Source: JADHLN01 sp965658435
GTDB taxonomy: Bacteria; Pseudomonadota; Alphaproteobacteria; Rickettsiales; JABIRX01
Reading direction: 5' to 3'
NCBI GenBank assembly: GCA_965658435.1
Contig: CBFHSE010000003.1
Coordinates: 1-59,533 of the forward strand
DNA length: 59,533 bases
A program made the translations under genes and the position numbers. Of the stretch, positions 1 through 8,627 are shown piece by piece. The notes beneath the pieces were generated by a model, which saw only the letters and a program-made list of their open reading frames with translations, was not told where the DNA came from and searched no databases. Each line of letters opens with the position of its first letter. Within the stretch, counting starts at the first letter, position 1.

Positions 1-2
1 TA

Positions 3-1295
3 AGAATAAAAGAGGAAAATTCAGTAAATTTAAATGATTTATTTAAGCCAGTTAATGGAAATTTCAGCAAAATAATTAATAATGCCAAAAAAATAAAGCC
101 TGATGATTTAGCTACCATTATTTATACAAGTGGTAGTACGGCAATGCCTAAGGGAGTTTGTCTTACTCATAAAAATTTGGTAAGTCAGATAAAAGATAGT
201 GATAAGTCATTTCCTGTTAATTCTGATGATGTTATTTTAAGTTATTTACCGCTTGCCCATATTTTTGAGAGAATGGTTATGTATTTTTATTTGAGTAAAA
301 ATGCTGAAATTTACTTTGCTGATAATATTGAAAATATTGCAAATTTAATGCAAGAAATAAAGCCAACAATGATGACTACTGTGCCAAGATTGCTTGAGAA
401 AATTTATAATAAAATTGAAGCAAAGCAAACATCACTGCCATTTAGTAAAAAAATTATAGCTTCATTTGCTATTTATTATGCTAAAAAAACTCCTGAATGG
501 TGGTATAAAAACTGTTTTGTAAGAAAGTTATTTGCAAAATTAATTTATAGTAAAATTTTAGCTATTTTAGGAGGAAGAATTAAGATGATGATTTGTGGGG
601 GAGCTCCTTTGGATGTAAAATTAGCATTATTTTATAAAAATATAGGTTTAAATTTATTGGAAGGATATGGTTTAACAGAGGCCTCTCCAGTTATTGCTGC
701 TAATAATTTGCAAAATAATAAATTTGCTTCAGTTGGTAAATTATTTCCTTCGGTAAAAGTTAAGATTGCTGAAAATCAGGAGATTCTTGTTAAAGGTCCA
801 AATGTTATGCAAGGTTATTATAAAGATGTTAAAAATACTAAAGAGGCAATTAAAGATGGTTGGTTATATACTGGAGATATGGGAAGGATTGATGAATCTG
901 GATATTTATATGTAACTGGAAGAATTAAGGAGTTGCAAAAAACTTCTAATGGTAAATATGTAGCAACTGCAAGTTTAGAGTCAGCTTTAAAAGAATTGGT
1001 TTATATTGATGAGGTTGTAATTATTGCGGATAGAAGAAAATTTGTTTCAGCTATCATATTTCCTGATTTTAATTACATTAAAGAAAATAAAATTAAGCTT
1101 AAGGACTTAAAATTAGATATTCAGGAAGAAATTTTAAAGATTAATCGTAATTTTAACCATTGGGAAGAAATACAAAGATTTATAATTGCAAAAATTTCTC
1201 CTTCAATTGAAAATGCTCAGCTTACTCCATCAATGAAAATTAGAAGGCATAAAATTCTTGCGGATTACGAAAAAGCTATAAATGAATTATATTAA
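3..1295 (+). CDS. fadD: Long-chain acyl-CoA ligase (AMP-forming), 5' truncated by window
   Basis: This enzyme activates free fatty acids to acyl-CoA through an acyl-adenylate, the entry step to beta-oxidation and phospholipid acylation. The frame is open from the first bases, so the start lies outside the window; 430 residues are visible. The AMP-binding P-loop is YTSGSTAMPKGV (usual TSGTTG changed to TSGSTA). It is followed by YGLTEASP (adenine-site motif), YTGDMG (ribose-binding Asp) and GRIKELQKTSNGKYVA (hinge and catalytic Lys region). The last motif resembles the FAA1-like long-chain ligases (COG1022). It is followed after 62 nt by the thiolase gene on the same strand, which fits a beta-oxidation operon. 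The family is clear. The acyl-chain preference cannot be read from sequence. Confidence 0.9.
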   Translation, partial: RIKEENSVNLNDLFKPVNGNFSKIINNAKKIKPDDLATIIYTSGSTAMPKGVCLTHKNLVSQIKDSDKSFPVNSDDVILSYLPLAHIFERMVMYFYLSKNAEIYFADNIENIANLMQEIKPTMMTTVPRLLEKIYNKIEAKQTSLPFSKKIIASFAIYYAKKTPEWWYKNCFVRKLFAKLIYSKILAILGGRIKMMICGGAPLDVKLALFYKNIGLNLLEGYGLTEASPVIAANNLQNNKFASVGKLFPSVKVKIAENQEILVKGPNVMQGYYKDVKNTKEAIKDGWLYTGDMGRIDESGYLYVTGRIKELQKTSNGKYVATASLESALKELVYIDEVVIIADRRKFVSAIIFPDFNYIKENKIKLKDLKLDIQEEILKINRNFNHWEEIQRFIIAKISPSIENAQLTPSMKIRRHKILADYEKAINELY

Positions 1296-1357
1296 TTGTT
1301 ATTAAATATTTACTGGCTATTAAAAATATGTTATAAATTAAAAATAACTTGGATAAA

Positions 1358-2650
1358 ATGATTAAAGATAGGTTTGCAGTAATTAATGGATTTAGAACTC
1401 CCATGGGAAAAATGGGGGGATCATTAGCTAAAGTCAAAGCTGATTTTTTAGGAGCTTATTTAGTTCGTGAAATTTACACGCGTTATCTTGATTATGATGA
1501 TTATATTTCAGAAGTTATAATTGGAAATGTATCTCAGCCAGCTCATGCTGCAAATATTGCTCGAGTAATTGCCCTACGTGCTGGAATTGATAAAAAAGTA
1601 CCAGCATTTACAGTGCATAGAAATTGTGCTTCAGGAATTGAGGCCATCACTTCTGCTATTTGTAAAATTGAGGCGGGTAGGGCTGAAGTTGTTTTAGCAG
1701 CAGGTGTTGAATCTATGAGTAATATTCCTTTATTATTTAATGATTCAATGAAAGAATTTTTGGAGCAAATGATGCGTGCTAAAAATTTTACTGAAAAATT
1801 ACAAAATTTACTTAAATTTCGTTTAAGTTTTTTAAAGCCAGATATTGCTTTAAAATTAGGTCTAACTGATCCTGTTTGTAATTTAATTATGGGGATGACG
1901 GCAGAAAATTTGGCACAAGATTTTTCAATTACTAGAGAAGATCAAGATAACTTTGCTTGTGATAGCCATAATAAAGCAGAGAAAGCCATTAAGAAATCTT
2001 TATTACAGGAAGAAATTATTCCATTTCCTTTAAATGATAAGAAAAAAAACATTTTAGAGATTGATGAAGGAGTAAGATATGAACAAAATTTAGCTGCTTT
2101 AGGAAAATTAAAGCCATTTTTTGATAGAAAAAATGGAACAGTTACTGCCGGTAACTCCTCACAAATAACTGATGCTGCAGCTGTTTCAATTATTATGAGA
2201 GAGGCAAGAGCTAAGAAACAAAAAATTCCTGCATTAGGATATGTAACAGATTTTATTTATAATGGCCTGGAACCGTCTCATATGGGTTTAGGGCCTGCTT
2301 ATGCAATAGCTGATATTTTAAAAAGGAATAAATTAACTCTAAAAGATATTGATTTATTTGAAATTAATGAAGCTTTTGCAGCTCAAGTAATTGCTTGTGT
2401 TAGGGCTTTGGATTCAAAGGATTTTTGTAAGAAGAATTTAGGCTTAGACGATAAAATAGGTGAGATCCCTGATGATAAATTAAATGTTAATGGTGGCTCT
2501 ATTGCCTTAGGTCACCCTGTTGGAATGACTGGTATGAGATTGGTTATTCATGCACTTAGAGAATTGAAAAGAAGAAGTGAAAAAAGAGCAATAATCTCTC
2601 TGTGTATTGGTGGAGGACAAGGAGGAGCATTATTATTAGAGGCGAATTAA
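1358..2650 (+). CDS. fadI: Acetyl-CoA C-acyltransferase (3-ketoacyl-CoA thiolase), FadI-like
   Basis: This thiolase cleaves 3-ketoacyl-CoA with CoA to give acetyl-CoA and a shortened acyl-CoA, the last step of the beta-oxidation spiral. The nucleophilic Cys lies in HRNCASGIEA (about residue 90), the second-half motif is NEAFAAQ, the catalytic His is in GGSIALGHPVGMTG, and the C-terminal active-site Cys is in SLCIGGGQGG. At 430 residues it matches the FadI/trifunctional-beta type. An in-frame TTG lies 9 nt upstream at 1349; the ATG at 1358 is preferred. The stop codon overlaps the ATG of the FadJ-type gene by one base, so the two subunits are probably translationally coupled. A FadA naming cannot be excluded, but the length and pairing favour FadI. 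Confidence 0.92.
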   Translation: MIKDRFAVINGFRTPMGKMGGSLAKVKADFLGAYLVREIYTRYLDYDDYISEVIIGNVSQPAHAANIARVIALRAGIDKKVPAFTVHRNCASGIEAITSAICKIEAGRAEVVLAAGVESMSNIPLLFNDSMKEFLEQMMRAKNFTEKLQNLLKFRLSFLKPDIALKLGLTDPVCNLIMGMTAENLAQDFSITREDQDNFACDSHNKAEKAIKKSLLQEEIIPFPLNDKKKNILEIDEGVRYEQNLAALGKLKPFFDRKNGTVTAGNSSQITDAAAVSIIMREARAKKQKIPALGYVTDFIYNGLEPSHMGLGPAYAIADILKRNKLTLKDIDLFEINEAFAAQVIACVRALDSKDFCKKNLGLDDKIGEIPDDKLNVNGGSIALGHPVGMTGMRLVIHALRELKRRSEKRAIISLCIGGGQGGALLLEAN

Positions 2651-4764
2651 TGAGTAATTTTAAATTAGAAATTGGTAAGGATAATATTGCAAATTTAACT
2701 TTTGATTTGAAAAATGAAAAAGTAAATATTTTACGTTCTGATATTTTGTTAGAATTAGAAAAAGAATTAGACCTCCTAAAAAATAATAAAAAAATAAAAT
2801 TATTAGTTTTTAAAAGTGCTAAAGAGGGAAATTTTATTGCTGGAGCTGATATTAATGAGATCCAAGATTTAACTGACGAAAAAGAAGCAATAAATAAAGT
2901 TAAAAAAGGACAAGATATTCTTAATAAAATTGCTAATCTACCTTTTACAACATTATGCTATATTAATGGCTCTGCAATGGGGGGTGGAACTGAACTAGCT
3001 TTAGCATGCGATTTTAGGGTTGCTGCGGAATCTGAAAAAAGTTTGATAGCTTTACCTGAAGTTAAATTAGGAATTTTTCCTGGCTTTGGTGGAACGCAAA
3101 GATTACCTAGATTAATTGGTATAATAGCTGCGTTACCATTAATTTTAACAGGTAAAGCTATAGTTGCTAAGAAAGCTTATAAAATTGGTTTAATTGATGA
3201 TTATTTTCCCATAAAATATGAGAAAACTCATTTAGACAAATTTATTAAGAGAATTTTAGATGAAAAGCAAAAGTTAAAAATTTTAAAAAGACGTAAGCCT
3301 AAATTTCTGTTTTTACAAAAGAAAATATTGAGAGATTTTATTTTTAATAAAGCAAAGAAAAATATTTTAAAACAAACATCTGGTCATTATCCAGCTCCAC
3401 TTGCTGCTATTGATGTAATGAGAAGAACTATAGATTTGCCTATTGAAAAAGGTTTAGAGATTGAACATAAGGAATTTGCTAAATTAGTGATAGGTGATGT
3501 TTGTAAGAATCTAATAGATATTTATTTTACGACTGAAGAAATTAAAAGAAATACGGGTTCTAAAGAAAATTTTAAATTAAAAAGCTTTAAAAATACTGCT
3601 ATTCTTGGAGCTGGAGTAATGGGAGGGGGGATTGCTTGGCTTTACAGTAAATTAGATATGTCTGTAAGAATTAAAGATATAAATAATAATTCTTTAGCTC
3701 TTGCATATAGTCATATTAATAAAATTTATAAAGAACTGCTTAAGATTAAAAAATACAGTAAAAATCAGGTAACTAATAAGCTATCTTTAATTTCATTAAC
3801 AACTGCTAATGAAGGTTTTAAAAATTGTGATTTAATGAGTGAGGCAGTCACTGAAGATATTAAATTAAAAAAGAAATTGCTTGCTGATTTTGAGCCTTAT
3901 TTAAATAAAAAAACAATTATTGCATCAAATACTTCTTCTTTATCCATAACTGAAATGGCTAAATCTCTTAAAAATCCTGAAAGATTTATAGGGATGCATT
4001 ATTTTAACCCAGTAAATCATATGCCTTTGATTGAGGTAATTCCTGGCAAGGAAACTAGTGATGAAACTTTAGTAAATATTATATCTTTATGTAAAAAGCT
4101 TGGTAAAACACCAGTTATTGTTGCTGATGTTCCAGGGTTTTTAGTTAATAGAATTTTACTTACTTATATTAATGAGGCTTTTCATATTTTATCTGAAACG
4201 GCTATGGTAAGGGATATTGATGAAATTGCCTGTGAATTTGGTATGCCAATGGGTCCTTTATATTTAGCTGATGTAGTAGGATTAGATGTTGGTTATAAAG
4301 TGGCTAAAATTTTAGAAAAATCATATGGAAGTAGGATGCAGGTTTCTAAGTTAATTGAGGCTATTTATAATGATCTAAACCTAGTTGGTAAGAAAAATAA
4401 TGAAGGAATTTATCTCTATAAAAATGAGCATAAATTTACTAATGATAAGGTGATTTCTCTTTGTAAAAAACAAAAAATTTCTGATGCTGATATTTTAGAT
4501 AGGTTATTATTAATCATGGTTAATGAAGCAGCTAGATCTATTGATGAAAAAGTTGTTTCTGCACCAAATATGCTTGATATTGCAATGATTATGGGTACAG
4601 GATTTCCACCATTTAGAGGTGGTATATTAAAATATGCTGATTCAGTTGGATTAGAAAAAATTTTAGAGAGGTTAAAATATCTGGCAAGAAAATATGGCAA
4701 TAGGTTCGAGCCTGCGCCATATATTGTTAAGTTAGTTAAAAATAAACAAAATTTTTATAATTAA
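2650..4764 (+). CDS. fadJ: Bifunctional enoyl-CoA hydratase / 3-hydroxyacyl-CoA dehydrogenase, FadJ-like
   Basis: This multifunctional alpha subunit hydrates 2-enoyl-CoA and oxidises the L-3-hydroxyacyl-CoA with NAD. The N-terminal crotonase domain (about residues 1-190) has the oxyanion motif GSAMGGGTELALACDF and both catalytic glutamates, E115 and E137 (LPEVKLGIFPG). The dehydrogenase half begins with the Rossmann motif AILGAGVMGGG near residue 320. It keeps the IASNTSSLSI Ser/Asn site and the catalytic His in GMHYFNP near 450, and ends with GTGFPPFRGG. The length of 704 residues is normal. The start at 2650 shares its A with the thiolase stop (TAATG). A longer in-frame ORF begins at 2602 but would lie inside the thiolase gene and adds only unconserved residues. 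The partner thiolase is the preceding gene. Confidence 0.94.
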   Translation: MSNFKLEIGKDNIANLTFDLKNEKVNILRSDILLELEKELDLLKNNKKIKLLVFKSAKEGNFIAGADINEIQDLTDEKEAINKVKKGQDILNKIANLPFTTLCYINGSAMGGGTELALACDFRVAAESEKSLIALPEVKLGIFPGFGGTQRLPRLIGIIAALPLILTGKAIVAKKAYKIGLIDDYFPIKYEKTHLDKFIKRILDEKQKLKILKRRKPKFLFLQKKILRDFIFNKAKKNILKQTSGHYPAPLAAIDVMRRTIDLPIEKGLEIEHKEFAKLVIGDVCKNLIDIYFTTEEIKRNTGSKENFKLKSFKNTAILGAGVMGGGIAWLYSKLDMSVRIKDINNNSLALAYSHINKIYKELLKIKKYSKNQVTNKLSLISLTTANEGFKNCDLMSEAVTEDIKLKKKLLADFEPYLNKKTIIASNTSSLSITEMAKSLKNPERFIGMHYFNPVNHMPLIEVIPGKETSDETLVNIISLCKKLGKTPVIVADVPGFLVNRILLTYINEAFHILSETAMVRDIDEIACEFGMPMGPLYLADVVGLDVGYKVAKILEKSYGSRMQVSKLIEAIYNDLNLVGKKNNEGIYLYKNEHKFTNDKVISLCKKQKISDADILDRLLLIMVNEAARSIDEKVVSAPNMLDIAMIMGTGFPPFRGGILKYADSVGLEKILERLKYLARKYGNRFEPAPYIVKLVKNKQNFYN

Positions 4765-4770
4765 GGAGGT
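4763..4770 (+). promoter_or_regulatory. Strong Shine-Dalgarno sequence ahead of fadE
   Basis: The sequence AAGGAGGT sits five bases before the ATG at 4776 and overlaps the fadJ stop codon. It is one of only two near-perfect anti-16S matches I noticed in the window, so FadE is probably translated well and independently of fadJ. It also fixes the fadE start. Confidence 0.8.
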
Positions 4771-4775
4771 AATAT

Positions 4776-7163
4776 ATGTTTGATTTTTTACAATTTTTAA
4801 ATAATGGAGCTTTTGGTTTTTTTGCTTTAATTATTGTGCTGTATTTTGCTTATAAGGGGTCGTCATTAATTATTTTTTCTTTGTTTGGCTTGTTTTTATT
4901 ACTGGTGAAGAATGTTGAGCCTTTATTTATTTTATCATATTTAATTCTTAATTTTATTATTTTATTTAAGCCTGTTAGAAAATATTTAATTTCTAAAAAT
5001 ATTATATCACTACTTAAAAAATCTGGTATGATTCCTAAAATCTCTGAAACTGAGGAAATTGCTTTAAGGGCAGGGAATGTTTGGATTGAAGGAGAGTTGT
5101 TTTCTGGAAAACCTGATATGGCTAAGATATTAAAAGAGCCGTATGGTAAGCTAACAAAAGAAGAACAAGATTTTTTAAATGGACCTGTAGATAAAGTTTG
5201 CGAAATGACAAATGATTGGCAGGTTTTTCAAGATAAGGATTTATCAAAAGAAGTTTGGGATTACCTAAAAAAAGAAAAGTTTTTTGGTATGATAATTCCT
5301 AAAAAATACTCAGGTCTTGGTTTTCAAGCTTTAGCTCATTCAAAAGTTGTTGAAAAATTAGCTACAAGATCACAAGTTTTGGCAATTACTGTAATGGTTC
5401 CTAACTCTTTAGGGCCAGCTGAATTATTGCTTAGATATGGAACGGTAAAACAAAAGGATTTTTATTTACCGAGGCTTGCAAAGGGGCAAGAAATTCCTTG
5501 TTTTGGTTTAACTGAGCCATTGGCTGGAAGTGATGCTACATCTATTTCATCTTATGGTGAGGTTTTTAAAGATAAGGATGGTAAGCTTAAAATTAAGCTT
5601 AATTTCAGGAAAAGATATATCACATTGGGAGCTGTTGCTACTGTAATTGGTTTGGCATTTAAATTAAAAGACCCAAAAAATTTACTTAATAAGGGCCATG
5701 ATTTAGGAATAACTTGCGCTTTGATTAAAAGCAAAAATGCTAATATTGCAATTAAAAGACATGACCCATTAAGCGTGCCATTTGTGAATGCTTCTTTGAT
5801 AGGAAAGGATGTTATAATATCAGTAGATGATATTATAGGTGGGGTTTCTCAAGCAGGATCAGGATGGAAGATGTTAATGGAGTGTTTATCAATTGGTAGA
5901 GGTATTTCTTTGCCTGCAACAAGTACAGGTGGGGCAAAAATGGTTGCTAGAACTGTTGGAAATTATGCAAGAATTAGAAGGCAATTTGGTACTGAAATAG
6001 GAAAGTTTGAAGGAGTTTTAGATCCAATGGCAAATATTGCTGGTTTTACTTATATGTTAGATTCTGCCAGAATTTTTACTGCATCAGCAATTGATAATGG
6101 TTACAAACCAGCTGTTGCTAATGCAATTGTTAAATATCATTTTACTGAAAAATTTAGAGAAATAATTAATCACGGTATGGATATTTTAGGTGGAGCAGCA
6201 ATTTGTAGGGGGCCTAAAAATATTTTGGCACATGCTTATTTTGGAACACCAATAGCAATTACTGTTGAGGGTGCAAATATTATGACTAGAAGCTTAATTC
6301 ATTTTGGCCAAGGGGCTATAAGATGTCATCCATATTCATATAATGAAATGAAAGCATTAGCTGAAAATGATTTAGATAAATTTGATGATAATTTCTTTAA
6401 ACATATAGGTCATTTATTAAGAAATATGACTAGGTCAATTTTGCTTAGCTTATCAAGGGGTTATTTATATCATAGAAGATATGTTGGTGTAATTGGTAAA
6501 TATGAGGCTCGTCTTGCTTGGAGCTCTGCTAGCTTTGCATTTTTAGCAGATGTTGCTCTTGCTCTTTATGGTGGCTCTATTAAAAGGAAGGAGGCCTTAA
6601 CTTCTAGATTTGGTGATATATTATCATATATGTATTTGGCAAGTTCAGTTTTAAGAAGATTTAAAGCTGATGGTTCTAAAAAAGAGGATTTAGACTATCT
6701 TAAATGGTCTATGAATTATTGTTTTTCTGAAATACAAGAATCTTTTTCTGCAATTTTTAAGAATTTATTTAATGGTAAAATTGGTTCTTTGATAGGGATG
6801 ATTTTGGATTTTTATAATCGCTTAAATCCTATTGGGCAAAGATCTAATAATTTTCTTAATCATAAAATTGCTAAAACATTAATGATTTCAGATAAAAGAA
6901 GGGATCGTTTAACAGAAGATGTTTTTATTGCCAAAGATAAAAATGACCAATTAAATAAATTGGAAATCGCATTTAGAGAAACAGAAAAATATGAGAAAAT
7001 TTATGAAAAGATTAAATTAGCTTTAAGGAATAAAGTGATAGATAAGTCCGGTTCTTTATATGAAAATGCGGTTAAGGCAAAAATAATTAATAAAAATGAA
7101 TATGATCTTCTCTTAAAGATTAAGAAACTTCTTGATGATGCTGTTGAAGTGGATGCTTTTTAA
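4776..7163 (+). CDS. fadE: Acyl-CoA dehydrogenase, FadE type
   Basis: This flavoenzyme carries out the first dehydrogenation of the beta-oxidation spiral (acyl-CoA to trans-2-enoyl-CoA) and passes electrons to an acceptor. At 795 residues it matches the long FadE form rather than the roughly 380-residue soluble dehydrogenases. The N-terminus has two hydrophobic segments (about residues 10-30 and 35-65), suggesting membrane attachment. The dehydrogenase core follows, with the flavin/substrate signature FGLTEPLAGSDATS. ITVEGANIMTRSLIHFGQG holds the Glu expected to be the catalytic base in FadE proteins. The C-terminal extension of about 250 residues is the FadE-specific domain. It is the last gene of the beta-oxidation block; a weak hairpin with a T run follows. 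Confidence 0.92.
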   Translation: MFDFLQFLNNGAFGFFALIIVLYFAYKGSSLIIFSLFGLFLLLVKNVEPLFILSYLILNFIILFKPVRKYLISKNIISLLKKSGMIPKISETEEIALRAGNVWIEGELFSGKPDMAKILKEPYGKLTKEEQDFLNGPVDKVCEMTNDWQVFQDKDLSKEVWDYLKKEKFFGMIIPKKYSGLGFQALAHSKVVEKLATRSQVLAITVMVPNSLGPAELLLRYGTVKQKDFYLPRLAKGQEIPCFGLTEPLAGSDATSISSYGEVFKDKDGKLKIKLNFRKRYITLGAVATVIGLAFKLKDPKNLLNKGHDLGITCALIKSKNANIAIKRHDPLSVPFVNASLIGKDVIISVDDIIGGVSQAGSGWKMLMECLSIGRGISLPATSTGGAKMVARTVGNYARIRRQFGTEIGKFEGVLDPMANIAGFTYMLDSARIFTASAIDNGYKPAVANAIVKYHFTEKFREIINHGMDILGGAAICRGPKNILAHAYFGTPIAITVEGANIMTRSLIHFGQGAIRCHPYSYNEMKALAENDLDKFDDNFFKHIGHLLRNMTRSILLSLSRGYLYHRRYVGVIGKYEARLAWSSASFAFLADVALALYGGSIKRKEALTSRFGDILSYMYLASSVLRRFKADGSKKEDLDYLKWSMNYCFSEIQESFSAIFKNLFNGKIGSLIGMILDFYNRLNPIGQRSNNFLNHKIAKTLMISDKRRDRLTEDVFIAKDKNDQLNKLEIAFRETEKYEKIYEKIKLALRNKVIDKSGSLYENAVKAKIINKNEYDLLLKIKKLLDDAVEVDAF

Positions 7164-7166
7164 GTT

Positions 7167-7189
7167 TCTTTTTATATAAAAGATTTTTT
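7167..7189 (+). terminator. Possible intrinsic terminator after fadE
   Basis: TCTTTT, a five-base loop and AAAAGA can pair as a six-base stem followed directly by six T residues, 3 nt after the fadE stop. The stem holds only one G-C pair and is weak, so the call is tentative. Confidence 0.35.
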
Positions 7190-7252
7190 ACATAATTGCC
7201 TTAATTATTATTTAATTAAATTTTATTATTTCTTTACTTATAAAATTTAAGT

Positions 7253-7770
7253 ATGAAATATCAAAAAATCTGCTGGAAAGTGTAATGGATCAAGAGGCAT
7301 AGAATTAAATGGAAAAGGAATAAGCAATTATATCAACCCAGATGGAGTTGGAAATCAATATAAAGAAATAGATTTTTTTCTTCTTCATCTCCTAATAAGT
7401 TGGGCTCTAATTTGAGTACAGCTAATGATAATAGAATTAAGAAAGCTTAAAAAAAAGTTGAGAAGTGAGAAAAGAAGCTTTGCGAAAAAACAAAAACTAT
7501 AGATGATAAGGCACTAGCTACAAGGAATATAAATTAACTTCTTAAGGAAGCAGAAGTTAGAGTGGTCTTAGCAGGAGAAGAGCTTTAGAAAGAAAAAGTA
7601 AGAACGAAAGCAGAGCCAGCATCAGCCAGAGCATTAATACAAAAAAACTCTTCTTTATTTCTCTTCTTTCACCACATGCAAAAAGGGTGCAAGGTTTTGC
7701 TGAATCTGTTTCTTCTAGACGAGCTATAAGCAAATATAACTTCAAGATCAACCTTGCGATTATGACATAA
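7253..7770 (+). pseudogene. Decayed protein-coding gene, unknown family
   Basis: Reading the three forward frames in turn recovers a nearly continuous hydrophilic protein. ATG at 7253 starts MKYQK, then a shift leads into SAGKCNGSRGIELNGKGISN and YINPDGVGNQYKEIDFF. A second shift at the T-run near 7373-7380 gives SSSPNKLGSNLSTANDNRIK. Lys/Glu-rich sequence with in-frame stops follows, and a last shift near 7650 gives HAKRVQGFAESVSSRRAISK before a TAA at 7768. I count about three frameshifts and four internal stops. The protein-like composition across shifted frames is the evidence for decay rather than random sequence. No domain is recognised; the style (polar, Ser- and charge-rich) resembles the other accessory proteins nearby. 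It fills most of the 659-bp gap between fadE and the SDR gene. Confidence 0.55.
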
Positions 7771-7822
7771 AGCTACTTAGCTTAATATTAATGAATTATT
7801 GCTATTTACTAATAGCTTAAAT

Positions 7823-8569
7823 TTATTGTAATTTTTTTATAATTTTAAAATATATATTATAGGGTAGTAACCTTAAAAATTTGCATATATAGGTAAAATT
7901 TTTTGGAAAAGTTATTTCAAACTGTTTTTTTAATAAGGCTTTGGAAATTTTTTCTGCTGCTAATTCACTGGAAATTAGCATAGGCATTTTAAAATTATTT
8001 TTTGCTGTTAATCTTGTTTTTATAAAACCAGGATTAATTAGCTTTATGTCAATTTCTTGGTTTTCTAGATATAAGCTTTCGCAAAAATTAATTAATGCTG
8101 CCTTGCTAGCACCATAGATTTGGGAATTTGGTAAGCCTCTGTAGCCTGCCACTGATGCGCAAAAAGCTAATTGTGCTGTTTTTTGTTTTTTAAGGAAGGG
8201 TAAAATAAAATGAGTAAGGTTGATAGCGCCCATTAAATTGGTTTGGATAATTTTATTTGTTAATTCTAAATCAATATCACTAATAGATTTAGGTTCATAA
8301 ATTCCTGCTAAAAATATTATGCTATTAATGTTTTTATGTAGTTTAAATGCTTTAATTGTAGCTGTTTGACATGATTTTGCATTTGCCACATCAAAATCAA
8401 TAATTTGATGATTTCCTTTAAGTGATTTAGTTAATTCTTTTAATGTTTTGTGGTTTCTACTTGATAAAATAAGGTTACTGTTTTTGCTTGCTAAATTTTT
8501 TGCAAGGGCAGCTCCAATGCCAGTGCTTGCCCCGATTATCCAGATGGTTTTGTTTTTAAAATTTTGCAT
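7823..8569 (-). CDS. SDR family NAD(P)-dependent oxidoreductase
   Basis: This is a classical short-chain dehydrogenase of 248 residues that oxidises or reduces a hydroxyl/keto group with NAD(P). The cofactor motif is GASTGIGAAL near the N-terminus, the strand-4 motif is FLAGIY (usual NNAG altered), the catalytic Ser region is FCASVAG, and the active site YGASKAAL keeps Tyr and Lys. SDR genes are common members of the FAD/DUF1365/CFA-paralogue clusters found in other proteobacteria. The rest of such a cluster lies 3.8 kb upstream on the same strand, so this gene may be its displaced last member (inference). The ATG at 8569 has no nearby Shine-Dalgarno sequence. The substrate is unknown. Confidence 0.85.
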   Translation of the reverse strand: MQNFKNKTIWIIGASTGIGAALAKNLASKNSNLILSSRNHKTLKELTKSLKGNHQIIDFDVANAKSCQTATIKAFKLHKNINSIIFLAGIYEPKSISDIDLELTNKIIQTNLMGAINLTHFILPFLKKQKTAQLAFCASVAGYRGLPNSQIYGASKAALINFCESLYLENQEIDIKLINPGFIKTRLTAKNNFKMPMLISSELAAEKISKALLKKQFEITFPKNFTYICKFLRLLPYNIYFKIIKKLQ

Positions 8570-8618
8570 AAATTTAACATAAACAACTAAAAATCAGGGT
8601 CAAGCATTAGAATTTACA

Positions 8619-8627
8619 TACCTCCTT
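8619..8627 (-). promoter_or_regulatory. Orphan strong Shine-Dalgarno sequence at the stop of the repeat-protein gene
   Basis: On the reverse strand TAAGGAGGT overlaps the stop codon of the upstream repeat-protein gene. It lies about 50 nt before the SDR start, too far to serve it. The ATGs closest behind it open only ATG-TAA and a six-codon frame. It may mark the old start of a deleted gene or a start displaced by sequence change. Confidence 0.45.

Noticed and set aside
2602..2649. 16-residue N-terminal extension of the FadJ gene
   Set aside because: It lies inside the thiolase coding end, is unconserved in style (MYWWRTRRS), and the ATG at 2650 has a normal stop-start overlap.
7557..7751. 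Hydrophobic 64-codon reverse frame in the gap after fadE
   Set aside because: The forward strand carries better protein-like (though broken) sequence here. The reverse frame is Leu-rich only because it is antisense to Lys/Glu-rich sequence.
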